A stretch of 64,000 bases of DNA from Sequoia sempervirens (GCA_007258455.2 VDFB02358134.1:210735394-210799393), one strand, 5' to 3'; numbered from the stretch's first letter, positions 23,820 to 35,249 are shown. The notes: a model not told the origin generated them from the sequence alone. Numbers and translations are program-made.

Positions 23820-24852
23820 ATATTCTAAACCTCTTTTATTCATGTTTCTATTTTTGCAAATTCTTGCAATGTGACTAGATTTGTTACAATTGTAGTGTAC
23901 AAGATATTTTTTTCTATACCATCCATTCCACTTATTTCCTCTTGATTTGCACTAATTGGAAACATGTTCAAAATTCCCACAGATATAACATTTAACATTC
24001 CTTTTATTGACAAACATGCTTTTGCATTCTAATGACTTATGACCAAACTTTTTGTAGTTAAAACATTGACCAAAAAATTATGGATTTCCAGAACTTATCT
24101 TACTTCTACAATGAGAAGCCATATGCCCAAATTTATTAAAAACAAAGCAATATCCATTAAATTTTTGAGCACTAGGTTGCCTTACTAGATATCTTATGCC
24201 TTTGTTCTTCTTTTCAGGGTCCTTCTATTTAGATCCAGAGCTCACATCCTTCTCATAGCCACGACCTCACCTATCATTTGCATCCTTTTTTCCTTTAGTT
24301 ATTTCATCAAGCTTAGCAGAACTAATCCTAAAATTTTCCTTAAACTCATTTGTAGTTTCAAGTTCATCTCTGAGAATAACTACATGTCTCTCAAGCTCTT
24401 GTTCATTGTTTCTAAATTGTTGCAGTTCAATCTCTAGCTGAATGAATCCACTATTTATTCTATTGCATTCCTTAGACTTATATTTCAAGGACTAGGCTAG
24501 ATTATCCTCATTCTTCTTTCTTTCTTCAATCTCTTTAGTTAACTTCATTTCCAGAGATTTTGTTTCAAGCTTTAGAGTAGTATTGTCCTTAGCAAGCTTT
24601 TCACATTCTTCTGTTATTTATTTTAGAGTTTGGTTCAGATGAACATCTTCCAAGCCTCTACTTCCTTTTCGCTTCAACTAACCACATAGTTCTTTCCTCT
24701 TTTCCCTTGATTCGTATATTTTATCCTTCAGTGATTGAATGAATTTTTTGGTAGCCACAATGTTTGCTTTTAGTTCCATGACCTCTAATTTAGACTGGTC
24801 AAGATCATCAAGTTCCACCATAATTTGTTGTTAAAGACCACCTACATCCATT
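23820..24852 (-). pseudogene. Copia-like gag: coiled coil and four zinc knuckles
   Basis: On the minus strand a Met at 24852 opens a Lys/Glu/Leu-rich coiled-coil region (best open part 24267-24488: QLEIELQQFRNNEQELERH). Four CCHC-type knuckles follow in series: CFVFNKFGHMASHC (near 24120), CFNYKKFGHKSLEC (near 24050), CYICGNFEHVSN.C (near 23980) and HYNCNKSSHIARIC (near 23890). Each keeps the C-x-x-C-x4-H-x4-C spacing, with one Cys replaced in three of them. Such knuckles bind RNA in gag. Stops are frequent. It starts shortly after the primer-binding site, as gag should. Confidence 0.75.
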
Positions 24853-24902
24853 TTAATCCAAGATCCACCTCAAGATGTTAAACTTACGAGAGGAACCTAC
24901 TT

Positions 24903-24915
24903 TAATACCAATCAT
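24903..24915 (-). promoter_or_regulatory. Primer-binding site, tRNA-Met type (degenerate)
   Basis: The minus strand reads TTGGTATTAAAG a few bases after the LTR, close to TGGTATCAGAGC, the common plant copia primer-binding site complementary to initiator tRNA-Met. Confidence 0.7.
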
Positions 24916-26089
24916 TGGACATAGGAACACTGGGAGGGGGGGTGAATCAGTGTTCTACAATTTTGAATCTAAAGTTAGATTTTAAACTATCAAAAATAAT
25001 ATTTAACTTCTAATATCATCCACAACACATAAATAGAAGGAAACATGCATGCACATTAATAAGACAATGTGAACACCATAACTCCAAGATTTTATGTGGA
25101 AACCTTGTTAGGGGGAAAACCACAGTGGAGATTAGTCCACAAAGTATACTTTGTTAAAAGTATGATAAAAAGGGTAATGCACTTGAATTTAAGCACACTA
25201 CCTAGAACTTACTCTTCAAAATGCAAAAGAGGATTCATTGTCCAAAACAAGTTTAGATTGAAGCTATTCAAAATATGAAGTGAGAAAATAGCATCTCTAT
25301 ATGCCTTGATTTAGTTTCAATGAAGCACATGAAGACTAACCCTGGACCTTCTGCCCAATTTACACTTCTCTTATGTTGTACTCTACTCTGCTATGCATAA
25401 ACCCTTCTACTACACAAACAAAATTCTCTTAATAGATCCTCTAATAGTACCTGGTAAATCTATTTTGCACTTTTTCACACAAACCTTTTCACCACTTCGT
25501 GTATCATGACATCTCACCCCTAAAATAAATTATCGATCTCACTTATATATCTACTAACAAGAATTTTATTTCTATATGTCGACTTGAAACAAAAAAAATA
25601 CTTTCCAACAAGTTGGCTCCAAACACCAATTAGAACTAATGCGTACCCACACACATAGGATAGACTATAGTAGGGACCCAAACAAAAAGTCCCAATATAA
25701 GAAATATTTAAACACATACTCCTCATACATTCAGAACACACCATACACAACAGGTCAGCCACAATGAGAAAATAAGCAATAAATTATTATACCAATTCTC
25801 CAAACTCATACATGGATCAGTGTAATATCATAAAACTTATCAAATAGATAGCATACGCGATTGAAAAGAATCCTTGGGGATCCACACAACAAAATGATTT
25901 AGTGAATTATTTAGACCAACTTACCAGCCAGATACTCTGTTATTCATACATTTTTCTAGTAGAGTATTGTCTTCTACTTTCTTTTTTGATATGACTTGCC
26001 TATAAACTATGAAACATGATACTGACTCTAGTTGTCATTAATGTCAACACTAGTAGCCAAGAACAATTTCCTAAATCCATATTTCAATA
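24916..26089 (-). repeat. 5' LTR of the copia-like element
   Basis: Partner of 20018-21195. Its terminal TG...CA is mutated at the right side (plus strand ends TTTCAATA instead of GCCAACA). Confidence 0.85.
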
Positions 26090-26091
26090 GG

Positions 26092-26179
26092 TCTAGTGGA
26101 TAAATGTTAACCAAATTGGATGAAAAACCTCTTAAAGAACATATAAATGTCATACATCTACACCAGTACTATGTCTAAC
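26092..26179 (+). pseudogene. Tat gypsy integrase, part 2 (C-terminus)
   Basis: Continues 20017 after the nested insertion: MLTKLDEKPLKEHINVIHLH then QYYV and a stop at 26177-26179. This matches the end of plant Tat polyproteins (LDGKPLKEPIN..HL..YY). The frame and wording fit the left part exactly when the insertion is removed. Confidence 0.85.
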
Positions 26180-26639
26180 ATTCTTGAATAGTGTGAATGC
26201 TAAAGCAGTGATGTTAGAGTTAGTAGATGCAATTCTATGTGCTCTTGTATTGCTTTGTTCTTCACAAACAATTATGTGTGTGTCTTGAATACTAAAGTAA
26301 TTATTTAAATTAACTTTTAGATGGTTATTTTAGGTTTCATACTATTCTAGATAATCTTGTATGTTGTGCTAGATTAGATAGGTAAATGCATTTAGTGTTC
26401 TTTAATTAGATCATAGGTGAATTAAATTTAACATAACATACTTAATCACAATATTGCATCTAAGAGAAACTTGAACAAATTTTTATTAGATCACATAAAA
26501 CATGTAAAATCATGGAGACATTCATTAAATAGTCTAACAAAGATTATTTAATCAATCACATTGCCATTTAATATTTAACACATATGCATAAAAATAACCA
26601 AACATCAAATGATTATATACATATAAATTTTTTGTATAC
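26180..26639. other. AT-rich non-coding stretch after pol
   Basis: No coding signal recognised. It lies between the end of the Tat pol and the antisense PMD pseudogene, so it is probably element sequence. Confidence 0.5.
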
Positions 26640-27210
26640 AAGTCATAAATATATATAGTTCTATTGAGGCCTATGATTGCTAGATCCCATAGGATTTAGT
26701 GCTTGTGTCTGTCTGGATGAGGTTTGTTGTGAGATAGTGATATGTGATCATGATCATGAGCCATTGAGTACATTTAGAGCATATTGTAAACCATATGCCT
26801 ATCTAAGAGCCTCCCAATGATCCTCTGCTAGATGATCTCTCTCCACTTGTATTCTACCTACCTATGACTGAAGTCTCTCAACCTCTGTTAGGGATCGAGA
26901 TGAATGAGCATCCTAGGAAGCCTCAGCTTGATGGGAATACCTGCTCAAAATCTCATACACTTCTCACAGTCTGATGTATGGTTGAAAAAGCTCAGGATCT
27001 CGCTCTATAGTGGGTAGGGGTACATACTCTATGTCAACAACCTCCTTGTAGACTAATGCGGGCACCATATCAGTAGCCACCTAGGGATAGAGATCATGAA
27101 GGTATCTAATAGCTCATACAACATAGAAATCATAAATATAATAATTACACATCATGATATATATATGAACATAAAATTAAAACATAAAGCATAAGCATAA
27201 AGCATGGCAT
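26640..27210 (-). pseudogene. PMD-type pseudogene, C-terminal part
   Basis: The minus strand gives MVPALVYKEVVDIEYVPLP, then ELFQPYIRL.EVYEILSRYS and a Gln/Arg/Glu-rich coiled tail (TEVERLQS.VGRIQVERDH) ending SQQTSSRQTQALNPMG. Alone it has no clear domain. It is joined to the PMD region at 41899-43882 because the 14.7 kb element between them carries matching flanks (GGCAT and GGCAC), both parts run on the minus strand, and the parts fit as acidic middle and coiled-coil tail. The upstream boundary at 27210 is the insertion point. Several stops. Confidence 0.55.
27206..27210. repeat. Target-site duplication GGCAT (left)
   Basis: GGCAT before TGTTGATG corresponds to GGCAC at 41899-41903 after the right LTR, with one mismatch. 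Confidence 0.7.
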
Positions 27211-30200
27211 TGTTGATGCTCCAAGTGGCACAACAACAATTAAAAAGAATACTGCTATTTTTTTTCCTTGAAAGAGAAAGACACCACATGGATATCTTAG
27301 CTCCCAAGATCTTTGTAGTTGGTTCTCAACTGTGTTGATTTCATTCAGTGGTCAATGTGAAATATAATGTTCAACGAGCCTGCTGGTGTTGAGCTTCTAG
27401 ATTGTTCTAAGATCAAACATAAACTAAAACCTATTCTAACCAGGGTTCTTAAAGATACAAAAAAAGATAGATCAGAGGTTTTAAACAGAAAAGAATGTTA
27501 ATTCACCTAACTTAACTAGACTTGATACCTTTCAAGGAATTTGTTAACTAAAACTATAGAATAAAATTAACTTGTAATTAATGCACAGTCTCATTCATTC
27601 ACAGTGTTGATTTCAATAACAGATTGCAAGTTACTATTTAAAAAACCATAAAATAAGACTTCAATCCTTGAAAGCTTCTCAAACCAAATGATTAAATCAA
27701 GAAAAAAAACATTCTGGAACACAAGATGAAGTAGATTTAAATCTAATTGCTTCTACTGTTAGTGAAATAGATAAGCAACATTTACAAAGTTGGCACAATC
27801 ACTAGTGTATAGAAAATCTATGTCTTCAGACTGTTTCCATCTATACTAAGAGAACTTAAGAAATAGATTATAGTCTATGTTGAATCTAACCCCTAACTAA
27901 GAAGACAAAAGAAACTCCCATCACAAAGAATCAGGATGTAGCTCTATCTCCTCTATCCTTCAGAAAATTCCTAATCTCAAAATTCTATATCTAGAACTGT
28001 CTACTCTATTATCTTTCTAACAGTCCTTATTTCTTCTTTATTTACTTCTGATTTTTTTCTAACTCTTTACAAAGAGGAAAAAATGCCATATATACAGAGT
28101 GTACCAAAAAGGAATGTGCTAGCTTCTGTTTTAGGGTTTACAAAATATCTCCTTTAGGGAGGGTTGGCCCTCAGATCCCTTTTGGATAGAGTTAATGCTG
28201 CATTCGATGTGAAGCCCTACTGTCTATGTTGGTGATGGCTTGACCTTAGAAGAAGCCTTCATATCTTTTATAGCTGTAGAATTTACTCCATACCTTCATG
28301 TCTATCTTCCAACTCCTTCGAAGGGCTATCTTGAATGCTCTAAAGTATCACCATTAATAGTGATCTTCCCTTTTTCTGCTGATAGATTCCAGCTATTCCT
28401 GAGACTTGTGGTTGTTTCTTTCATTCAACCTTCTTCATGCTTTAGACCCTTCTTTCATTGACCATCTCTAGAAACATCATTGGGTCTCCCTTTAAATCTG
28501 AACATCATCACCCAAGCCGATCCATCACCCTTTTTGATCTTAGAATGAGTCCATCTTGTTTGCATTCTATTGGTCTTCTTCAAGGTGGTAGTCAATCAGT
28601 CAATGGCCTCCTTTTAGTTCCTTTCGATTGGATGAACATATGCCACGCAATAATTTCAGGTGGTCAAAGGTGGTTTGAATGGCATCGCATATTGGTGAGA
28701 CACATATCATGTCTCTCCTAGCAGCCCTTAGCATAGCATAAGATAGCTGGCAAGACCTCCTTCAAGCTGTGCAAGTCATATTGATACCACAAAACCCATC
28801 GAAAAGACAGTCATTCATTGGAAAGAGGTCATGGCGAGTTCCCTTTTGTCATACCGATATCCATTTCTATCGGTGAATCCATCACTATCAACAAGAGATA
28901 AGACAGTCATCAAGACCTTATATCAAGCCCCTCTTCTTTCAGCGAGCTCATCCTATATCAACAAGATTTCTTCAAATTGGTGGGATGTCACGGTGAGGCT
29001 CAGAATCCTTTGGCGATCTCATTTTATGTTGGGGAGACATCCATCAGTCGACAAGATGTTGTGGTGATATCACTCTGTTTTGGCAAGACTATCTCCCTTC
29101 GCCGAGACCTTACAACAAGCTCACTTGTTCTCCCTGAATTCATTCTATTCTTTTGGTAGGACTTTCCTTGGTCAGTGAGACTTCATGGCGATGTTATCTC
29201 TCTTGGCAAGATCTTATGCTGAACCTTTCTTTTGGTTGGAGCTCCTATCAGTAAGAGTCTACCCCATCGCTGAGACCTCATGTCAATCTCTTCTTTTCTC
29301 CCCAAGCTCAAACTATTTCAGTGAGACCTTCCGTAGTCGCCTAGACCTCACAGTGAAACCCAAATCCTTCGCTGATGTCGCTTCACTTTGGTAAGACCAT
29401 ATCAGGTAGGAAAGAAATCATGACAAGCGCCTTTACTCATGTCAAGGGTTTAAACCCATCGGTGATATCATCGCTTGTAGGTGGAACATCTTGGTGAACT
29501 TCTTCATTCTAAGCGAGCTCATTTTGTCGACAAGACTCTCCGAGGTCAGGGAGACCTTATGTCAAGAGTAAACCACTCTCCTTGAGCTCAAGGCCACTCT
29601 ACTTTGGCAAGAGTCCACTAGGTCAGTGAGACATTTTTCCAAATCTCCCCTGTTGTTGCCAAGACTTCCACCTATCGGGAAGACTTTATATCGAGCCCCT
29701 CTTCTCTTGGCAAGCACATTCCATCTCAAGGAGACTTCTTCATTTTAGGAAGACCTTACCTTGAACTCATGCCATGTTATTGAGACCCTTCAGAGTCAGC
29801 CAAACATCACACTGAAGGGAGAGCCCTTCAGTGTGACCATTGCTCATTTGGCCAGACTTTATGCCAAACCTATCTTTCTCCCCGAAGACAAACCAGTCAA
29901 TGAGACAACACCTAGTCACTGAGACTTCATGGCGATGATATCCCCTTTCGCCAAGACATTCCGTAGTCAGCCAGATGTTATAGCAAGAACACAAACCTTC
30001 AATGAACTCAGACCATTTCGGGGAGACCTCATCCTTTTTAGTTGGAGAATACATTGAAGGCATAACCTTATACCAAAGGCACGATCCCCACTCAGTGAGA
30101 CTTTTCTCTTTCGGCCAGACCTTATGCCGAACCTTTCTTTCACTCGGAGCTCCTCTAGTTAGGGAGAAACATAGAGACTCATGGCGACAGGGATGTTTGG

Positions 30201-30637
30201 GTGACTGATGAGTCTCTTTTGAATAAAACGCATAGCCAGTCAACAAGACCACTACAGGGTCTTGCCAACTTTCTTCTCAGAGGAAATTTATGCCAAACTA
30301 GATTGGGAGATGCTTTCCAACTGAGCTCTTTGAGGAATATCATCATACACAAGATCTAGTCCTATGAAACAAGGTCTCCATTTGTCCTCAAAATCATATA
30401 AAATATATCATAACAAAATACACATTTTCTTATGATTATTTCATTCAATTCTTAGCAAGAAGAAAACCAACTCAATCCAAGACAGAACCAAACTTTGACA
30501 AAACAAGAAGACAAACTAAAGAGGAAAATAGAAGAAACTCCCAAGAGAAAAGAAAATAACCAAAGACAATGAAAGCAACACAAAAGGGGGACCCATTTGT
30601 TCTAGAATAAAATGGTGTGGTTATGCAAGGCATAACA
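27211..30637. repeat. Left LTR of the 14.7 kb element
   Basis: Starts TGTTGATGCTCC and ends GGCATAACA. Contains a TATA-like CCATATATACAG near 28090, and AATAAA at 30607 close to the right end, both in plus-strand sense. From about 28800 to 30240 it is packed with GGYGAGAC-like units. It matches the right LTR throughout, with many differences at former CG positions (now TG or CA here). Confidence 0.92.
28800..30240. repeat. Degenerate GGYGAGAC-unit repeat in left LTR
   Basis: Dozens of copies of CGGYGAGACYT-like words (also CAAGACCT, CGAGCTC) spaced irregularly by about 20-50 bp, for example near 29093-29110 and 29181-29215. The homologous block in the right LTR is 40080-41530. Confidence 0.7.
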
Positions 30638-30660
30638 AATGGCGACTTGGTTGGGGAAAT
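30638..30660 (+). promoter_or_regulatory. Plus-strand primer-binding-site-like sequence
   Basis: AATGGCGACTTGGTTGGGGA starts directly after the LTR end CA at 30637. TGGCGACTYYRYTGGGGA is the kind of primer-binding site used by Tat/Ogre elements (tRNA-Arg type, from memory). It would prime synthesis for a plus-strand element, opposite to the gag-pol. No polypurine tract is seen on the minus strand at this position. Confidence 0.55.
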
Positions 30661-31734
30661 GGTTTAACCATTTTCATGAAACTGAAAGATTCAACTACCC
30701 AGAACTCTGGTTTATGAACATCACAACTCTAGTTTGGGTCAGTTTTAACAAGCAAGGTTGAGTTAGGATCTCAAATGTAAATCAATCAATCGCTAGCCCT
30801 AAATCTATGTGTGTGCTTGATGGTGCATCATCCTTTCATAAAGTTTTCTTCATCTTTTGGACAGCAATGTGCAATATTTGAACTACATAAGTTGATTCCC
30901 TATCGTTGTCATGCAATGATATCCTGGGTATTGCTCCACTACCAGTCAGGAATCCATAGCCCCGACCGAGATACCTCTAGTTTTCTCACAACATTACTCT
31001 ACTCCCAGCTAGGCGTTCATAGCCCTGGTAGAGATACTGGAATCACCCATTCATATTGAGTCCTCTTTTCTTCTTAAATTATTCTCTTTTCTCTTTTTTT
31101 TATGGAGTTTCATATATTTTAGAGACCTTTTTTTTTTAATATTTCAGATGCTTAACATCTATTCTTGGTTGAAAACTACCATGAACCTCATAACAACACT
31201 TGGGAGATTGGATTTTTCACTCAAATATTACAACACTATCACCCTAGGATAAATATACCAATACAAAGGAGATGATCTTAATGATTTGTGAAAGATTCAG
31301 AGGGAGCTGATGAAGGTTATTTATTTTGCACCTTGCTTTCAAAAATTTCCACAACTCTCATTGACAATGGTCATAAAACAAAGAGTTTAGGACAAAATCA
31401 CCCAATCAGAAAACCTAAAAATATCTAAACCACTTCTCTCCTAATGACCAAAGTATACTTAATATAAAAACCCACCATTTCAAGATGAGAAAGAACAGAT
31501 AAACCCTAGAGAACAAAACAAAATAGAAACCAAACAACAAAGGAAACAAAAAGGACAAAAGGAATGATCAAACAAACAATAACATAACTACTTACACACA
31601 AGAAAATAAACTATTTTCAAACAAAAAAAATTATTCACATAAAGAACAAAATTATTTACACAAAGAGATTATTCACAAGCAGAAACTATTTACACAAATG
31701 CACCTCCCAACAAAGATACCAACTTCATGACTCA
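30661..31734. other. Untranslated region between LTR and integrase end
   Basis: No coding signal. Two related about 48-bp units lie at 30938-30985 and 30999-31047 (CTAC..AG...CATAGCCC...GAGATAC). The part 31400-31700 is A-rich on the plus strand. Confidence 0.55.
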
Positions 31735-32928
31735 AAAATAGTGTTGAAGAAACTGCCCATTGACAGGCAATGGAACAGGTCCTCCAATTAAACTACTCAA
31801 TCAGAAAGCATTTTCCCCTAGGATCTCTGCAACTTGATAAGGACCTAGCCAGAGTTTGTCAAATTTCTAGTGACTGCCCTTCTTTTCACTTGCTTTATCC
31901 CATAACAACACTAGGTCTGATATCCTAAAAGCCTTGATTTTAGCTCTTTTTTCAAACCAATGTTTGGCAACAGCCTGGTGCCTAAAGAATTGTTGCAAGG
32001 AGGCATCCCTCTATTCTTCTAATTTCAACAAGGTCGCTAATCTTACTTCTATCCTATTGTCACTAGAGTATAATTTTTGCATGAACTCAAGGATAGGTAT
32101 TTGTAGATGGATAGGGAACACAAAATTTTGGCCATATACCAGATTGAATGGTGAATTTTTTAAAGCAGCCTTGATCCTAGTCCTATCTACCCATAACACA
32201 AACCTTAGCTGAGTTTGCTAGTCTTTAGGGTTGTTCTCTAACAGTTTCTTAATTACCCCTAAAAGATTCTTATTGGTTGATTTTGTAACTCCATTGCCAT
32301 GTGGGTAATAATTTGAAGAATATTTAAAGACAATCTTATGATCGTAAGCCCATGAAATACATTTAGCAGAAGAAAACGAAGAGCCATTGTCACATACCAA
32401 CACGAAGGGTACTCCAAACCTAGTTGTGATGCATTTAGTGAGGAACTTGATCACTACCTCCATTGTGCTATTCTTGCAAGGTATAGATTATGTCCATATT
32501 GTGTAGTAGTCAGTGGTATTCAAGATAAATTTGTGTCCTACAGAATAATTTTGGTTAATTACCCCAATAAAATCTAGTGCCCATTGGGTAAATGGCCTCA
32601 CCTCATAGACAGGCTACAATGGCATTGCTGAATGTGATTCTTTTGATGCATAAATATGACATATGTGACATTTTCTCACATGTTGATAGGCATCTTTGAA
32701 TGCATAAGGCCAGTAATAACCAGATCCAAGGATCTGGTGTGCCAACGAATCTGCAGACCCATGACCTGTGCCATGTTTCCCATGAAATTCAATGATTACA
32801 CGCTTAGCCTCTTGTTGATCAAGGCATCTTAGGTACACTCCCTCAAATTTATTCCTGTATAGAAATCCTCCTTTGAGCATATAATGAGAGCTCTTCATCC
32901 TTAGTGCTCTCTTATGAGCAATATTCAT
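31735..32928 (-). pseudogene. Integrase of the 14.7 kb element
   Basis: Minus strand. The zinc-binding part reads IIEFHGKHGTGHGSADSL, GYYWPYAFKDAYQHVRKC and CHICH. The core reads WALDFIGVINQNYSVG (first Asp), FVLVCDNGSSFSSAKC (second Asp), and GNGVTKSTNKNL, where the third catalytic residue, normally Glu in GQAESTNKNL, is Lys. The C-terminal part reads FDKLWLGPYQVAEILGENAF and ends GQFLQHYF with a stop at 31735-31737. The E-to-K change and stops (between 32464 and 32613, and near 32213) make it inactive. It is in series with RNase H upstream. Confidence 0.85.
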
Positions 32929-32940
32929 TCCCTTTGGACA

Positions 32941-33435
32941 TCAATTATTGAGAATGAAACTGATGATATGAGCATAGCAAGGGTCGTTGGAGAAGGAATG
33001 AGTTGTGTATTGCTGGAAAATGATGTTGTCACCAAAACTTTCCATGGACCTAGATAGGCCCATGCATCTGACAAGTTTCATAGGGTGCATCTCCAAATCA
33101 AACTCTTGCAAGATGGTCATCCATTTCCCTCTTCTTTCTCCCAGCTCGCTCTGCATGAGTAGGGACATCATAGCTGCATCAGAGACTACGGCAATAATTT
33201 GACTTCAAATAATGTAGTGCCTAAACTTCTTAATAGCTCCAACCAGTGCAAAAGCTTGCTTCTTGAGAGGGGGGTATCTGATCTCAACATTCTTAAACAG
33301 AGAGCTCATGAAAGCGATCGATCTCTCCTCTACCTCTTTTCTTTGTTGAGTTAGTATAGCTGCAAAGGAATGTTCAGAAGCAAAGGAATAAATATAGAAT
33401 GGCTTCAAGTAGTCAGGGCTGGTGAGAACTCGCAC
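32941..33435 (-). pseudogene. Gypsy-type RNase H of the 14.7 kb element
   Basis: Minus strand: PFYIYSFASEHSFAAILTQQ, then SIAFMSSLFKNVEIRYPPLK, KQAFALVGAIKKFRHYI and, after a stop near 33203, LLMQSELGERRGKWMTILQE. These follow the order of the gypsy RNase H block that sits directly after RT. It ends before the integrase zinc-finger region. Confidence 0.8.
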
Positions 33436-33456
33436 TTCTAAAATGGATCGATTGAC

Positions 33457-34391
33457 CTATGTAAAAGTGTCCTTTGCCTCATCACTCCATTTTGTATTAG
33501 CATCTTTCTTCATCATTTTGTTTAGTGGTTTTACAATTTTTGCAAAGCCCATGATAAATTTTCTTACAAAGTTGATCTTTCCAAAGAAATATCTGAACTC
33601 TTTCTTGCTCCCTAGCCTGGTTATCTTGAGGATGGACTCAACTTGGTCTGGATCGATTGGTATTCCTCTTTCTGAGATTATGTGTCCCAAAAGCTTCCCT
33701 TCAAAAACCCTGAAAACACACTTTTTAGGATTCAAGGAGACTCCATACTGGATACATCTATGAAGAACTTTGGCTAAGTCTGCAACATGGTTCAATCGAT
33801 CTCTGGCGAATACTGTTAGGTCGTCTATGTAAACAATAATGCATTTTCCAATCAGATCTTTGAATGCTATGTCCATGGAACATTGAAAGGTCAGTCCAGC
33901 ATTTATTAGACCGAATGGCATCCTTCTATATGCCAATGTTCCCCACTTTGTAGTGAAGGTTGTCTCATTCTGTCTTCATAGTTAACTATTACCTCGTTGT
34001 ATCCAAAATAACCATCCAAGAATGATATCATCTGAGATCCATTCACAGTCTGCAATACTTCATCTAGAGAAGGAAGTGGGTAGTTATCTTTTTCTGAAGC
34101 TCTATTCAGATTTCTGAAGTCGACACATAGTCTACTCTCTCCATTTTTCTTACGGATTGGAACTAAGTTAGCCACCCATGTCAAATGGTCTACAGGGAAG
34201 ATTATCCTTGCAAAAAGAAAATTTTGGACTTCTTTAAATATCAGTGGTTCAATTAAGGCATTGACAGGATGTTGCTTCTGTCGAAATGGTTTAATTTCAG
34301 GCTTCAAAGCAATAGTATGAGTCATTACAGAAGCATTGAATGTCTTTAGGTCTTCATATCCCCAGGCTATTGCAGCAATATCTTTCTTCAA
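33457..34391 (-). pseudogene. Reverse transcriptase of the 14.7 kb element
   Basis: Minus strand. It starts with AIAWGYEDLKTFNASVMTHT (linker), then TWVANLVPIRKKNGESRLCV and DFRNLNRASEKDNYPLPSLD, SFLDGYFGYNEV, a frameshift near 33930, then YRRMPFGLINAGLTFQ and the catalytic YIDD in IIVYIDDLTVFA (near 33820). It continues SLNPKKCVFRVFEGKLLGHI, typical of Tat-group RT. All main palm and fingers motifs are present in two overlapping frames, so only the frameshift near 33910-33935 breaks it. The neighbouring aRNH is upstream rather than downstream. Confidence 0.88.
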
Positions 34392-34394
34392 TGC

Positions 34395-34790
34395 CTACAA
34401 TATGTCTTTTTTTATTATGTCAGGGTAGGATTTTCCTATGTAGACATTTCTTTCGAGGCCAGAATCAACTAGGTTGACAATTTCATATTCACCCCCTTTA
34501 TCTTCAGTTGATATCTTTTCTCGAGCCTTGGGGTATAAATCAAAAATTCTTTCCAAGGTCACCATTCCCTTGGGAATGCTATAGCCTTTTAAATTGAAAA
34601 TCTCTAGGGTTCCAATCTCCTTGGTCCTTGTTGGACTCATCAATGATCTATCTTTTGAAAACATCTGAGCTTGCTAGGAAAGAAAGAATATGTCGATCAT
34701 CGTCAAAGACTTGAAAGTTTCTGACATTGTCAAGAATAGCTAGGGTAGAAATCAATTCTACTGAGAATCTTCTAATCTTGGAGTCTTGCA
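34395..34790 (-). pseudogene. Linker between aRNH and RT
   Basis: Minus strand, frame-shifted. It carries FQVFDDDRHILFFLAS and FNLKGYSIPKGMVTLERIFD, words that in plant polyproteins of this subgroup join the extra RNase H to RT (…LKGNSIPKGLV.LE.LFD…, from memory). No catalytic domain. Confidence 0.6.
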
Positions 34791-34799
34791 TGGGTTCCA

Positions 34800-35245
34800 A
34801 GCTACTTGTTGCAACATCTAACGAATCAACTATTTTATTTTCTTCTCTAGGGATTAGACTAATCCCAAAAGCATCAAAGTCTTCAATCAGGTTTCATACT
34901 TGATTTTTGTAAGCTAATAGCCTTCTATTGTGACATTTGTATTGGATGTGCACTTTTTTTATAACAATTTCTAAATCTCCTTTGACCACCAAGGTAGTGA
35001 CCTTCTTCTTATGTGCGAACATCAGCCTTCGAACTAATGCCTCAGATTCTACTATGTTGTTGGTGCACCCAAACTGCAACCTATAAGAAGCAAAGAAGGT
35101 TTTCCCTTTCAGGCTAGTTAATTCAATCCCAACACCATAGCCAGTTTTGGACCTGGATCCATCAAACGTGAGGGTAAAAATATGGTCATGAGTTGGAATT
35201 GATCCTTTTTATGTTGTTGTGGGCACTTGGATTAGATAAGCCATA
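34800..35245 (-). pseudogene. Archaeal-type RNase H upstream of RT
   Basis: Minus strand: FTLTFDGSRSKTGYGVGIEL (first catalytic Asp), FGCTNNIVESEALV (Glu), VVKGDLEIVIKKVHIQYK (second Asp) and, after one stop at about 34894, PREENKIVDSLDVATSS (final Asp). All four acidic residues expected of an RNase H active site are visible, in a nearly continuous frame. This domain is the mark of the Tat lineage. Its position before RT, between protease and RT, differs from the RT-RNase H-aRNH-integrase order of the Tat element at 18486. Confidence 0.85.
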
Positions 35246-35249
35246 GGTG

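Larger units (their letters stand above)
20018..26091 (-). mobile_element. Non-autonomous copia-like LTR retrotransposon, nested in Tat integrase
   Basis: Two similar direct repeats of about 1.18 kb (20018-21195 and 24916-26089) flank a 3.7 kb interior. Read on the minus strand, a primer-binding site resembling the initiator tRNA-Met type (TTGGTATTAAAG) follows the right LTR, and a polypurine tract (AAAGGGGGAGAT) precedes the left LTR, so orientation is minus. The interior holds a coiled-coil and four zinc knuckles but no protease, integrase or RT that I can see. Removing the insertion and one copy of TCTAG restores the integrase frame of the host (…SYYSSG.MLTKLDEKPL…), which proves nesting. 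Flanks are TCTTAG (20012-20017) and TCTAG (26092-26096). Confidence 0.85.

Noticed and set aside
28240..29394. Series of open frames in the left LTR, with copies in the right LTR
   Set aside because: Both strands and several frames are open because of the GGYGAGAC repeats; the frames are not preserved between the two LTR copies.
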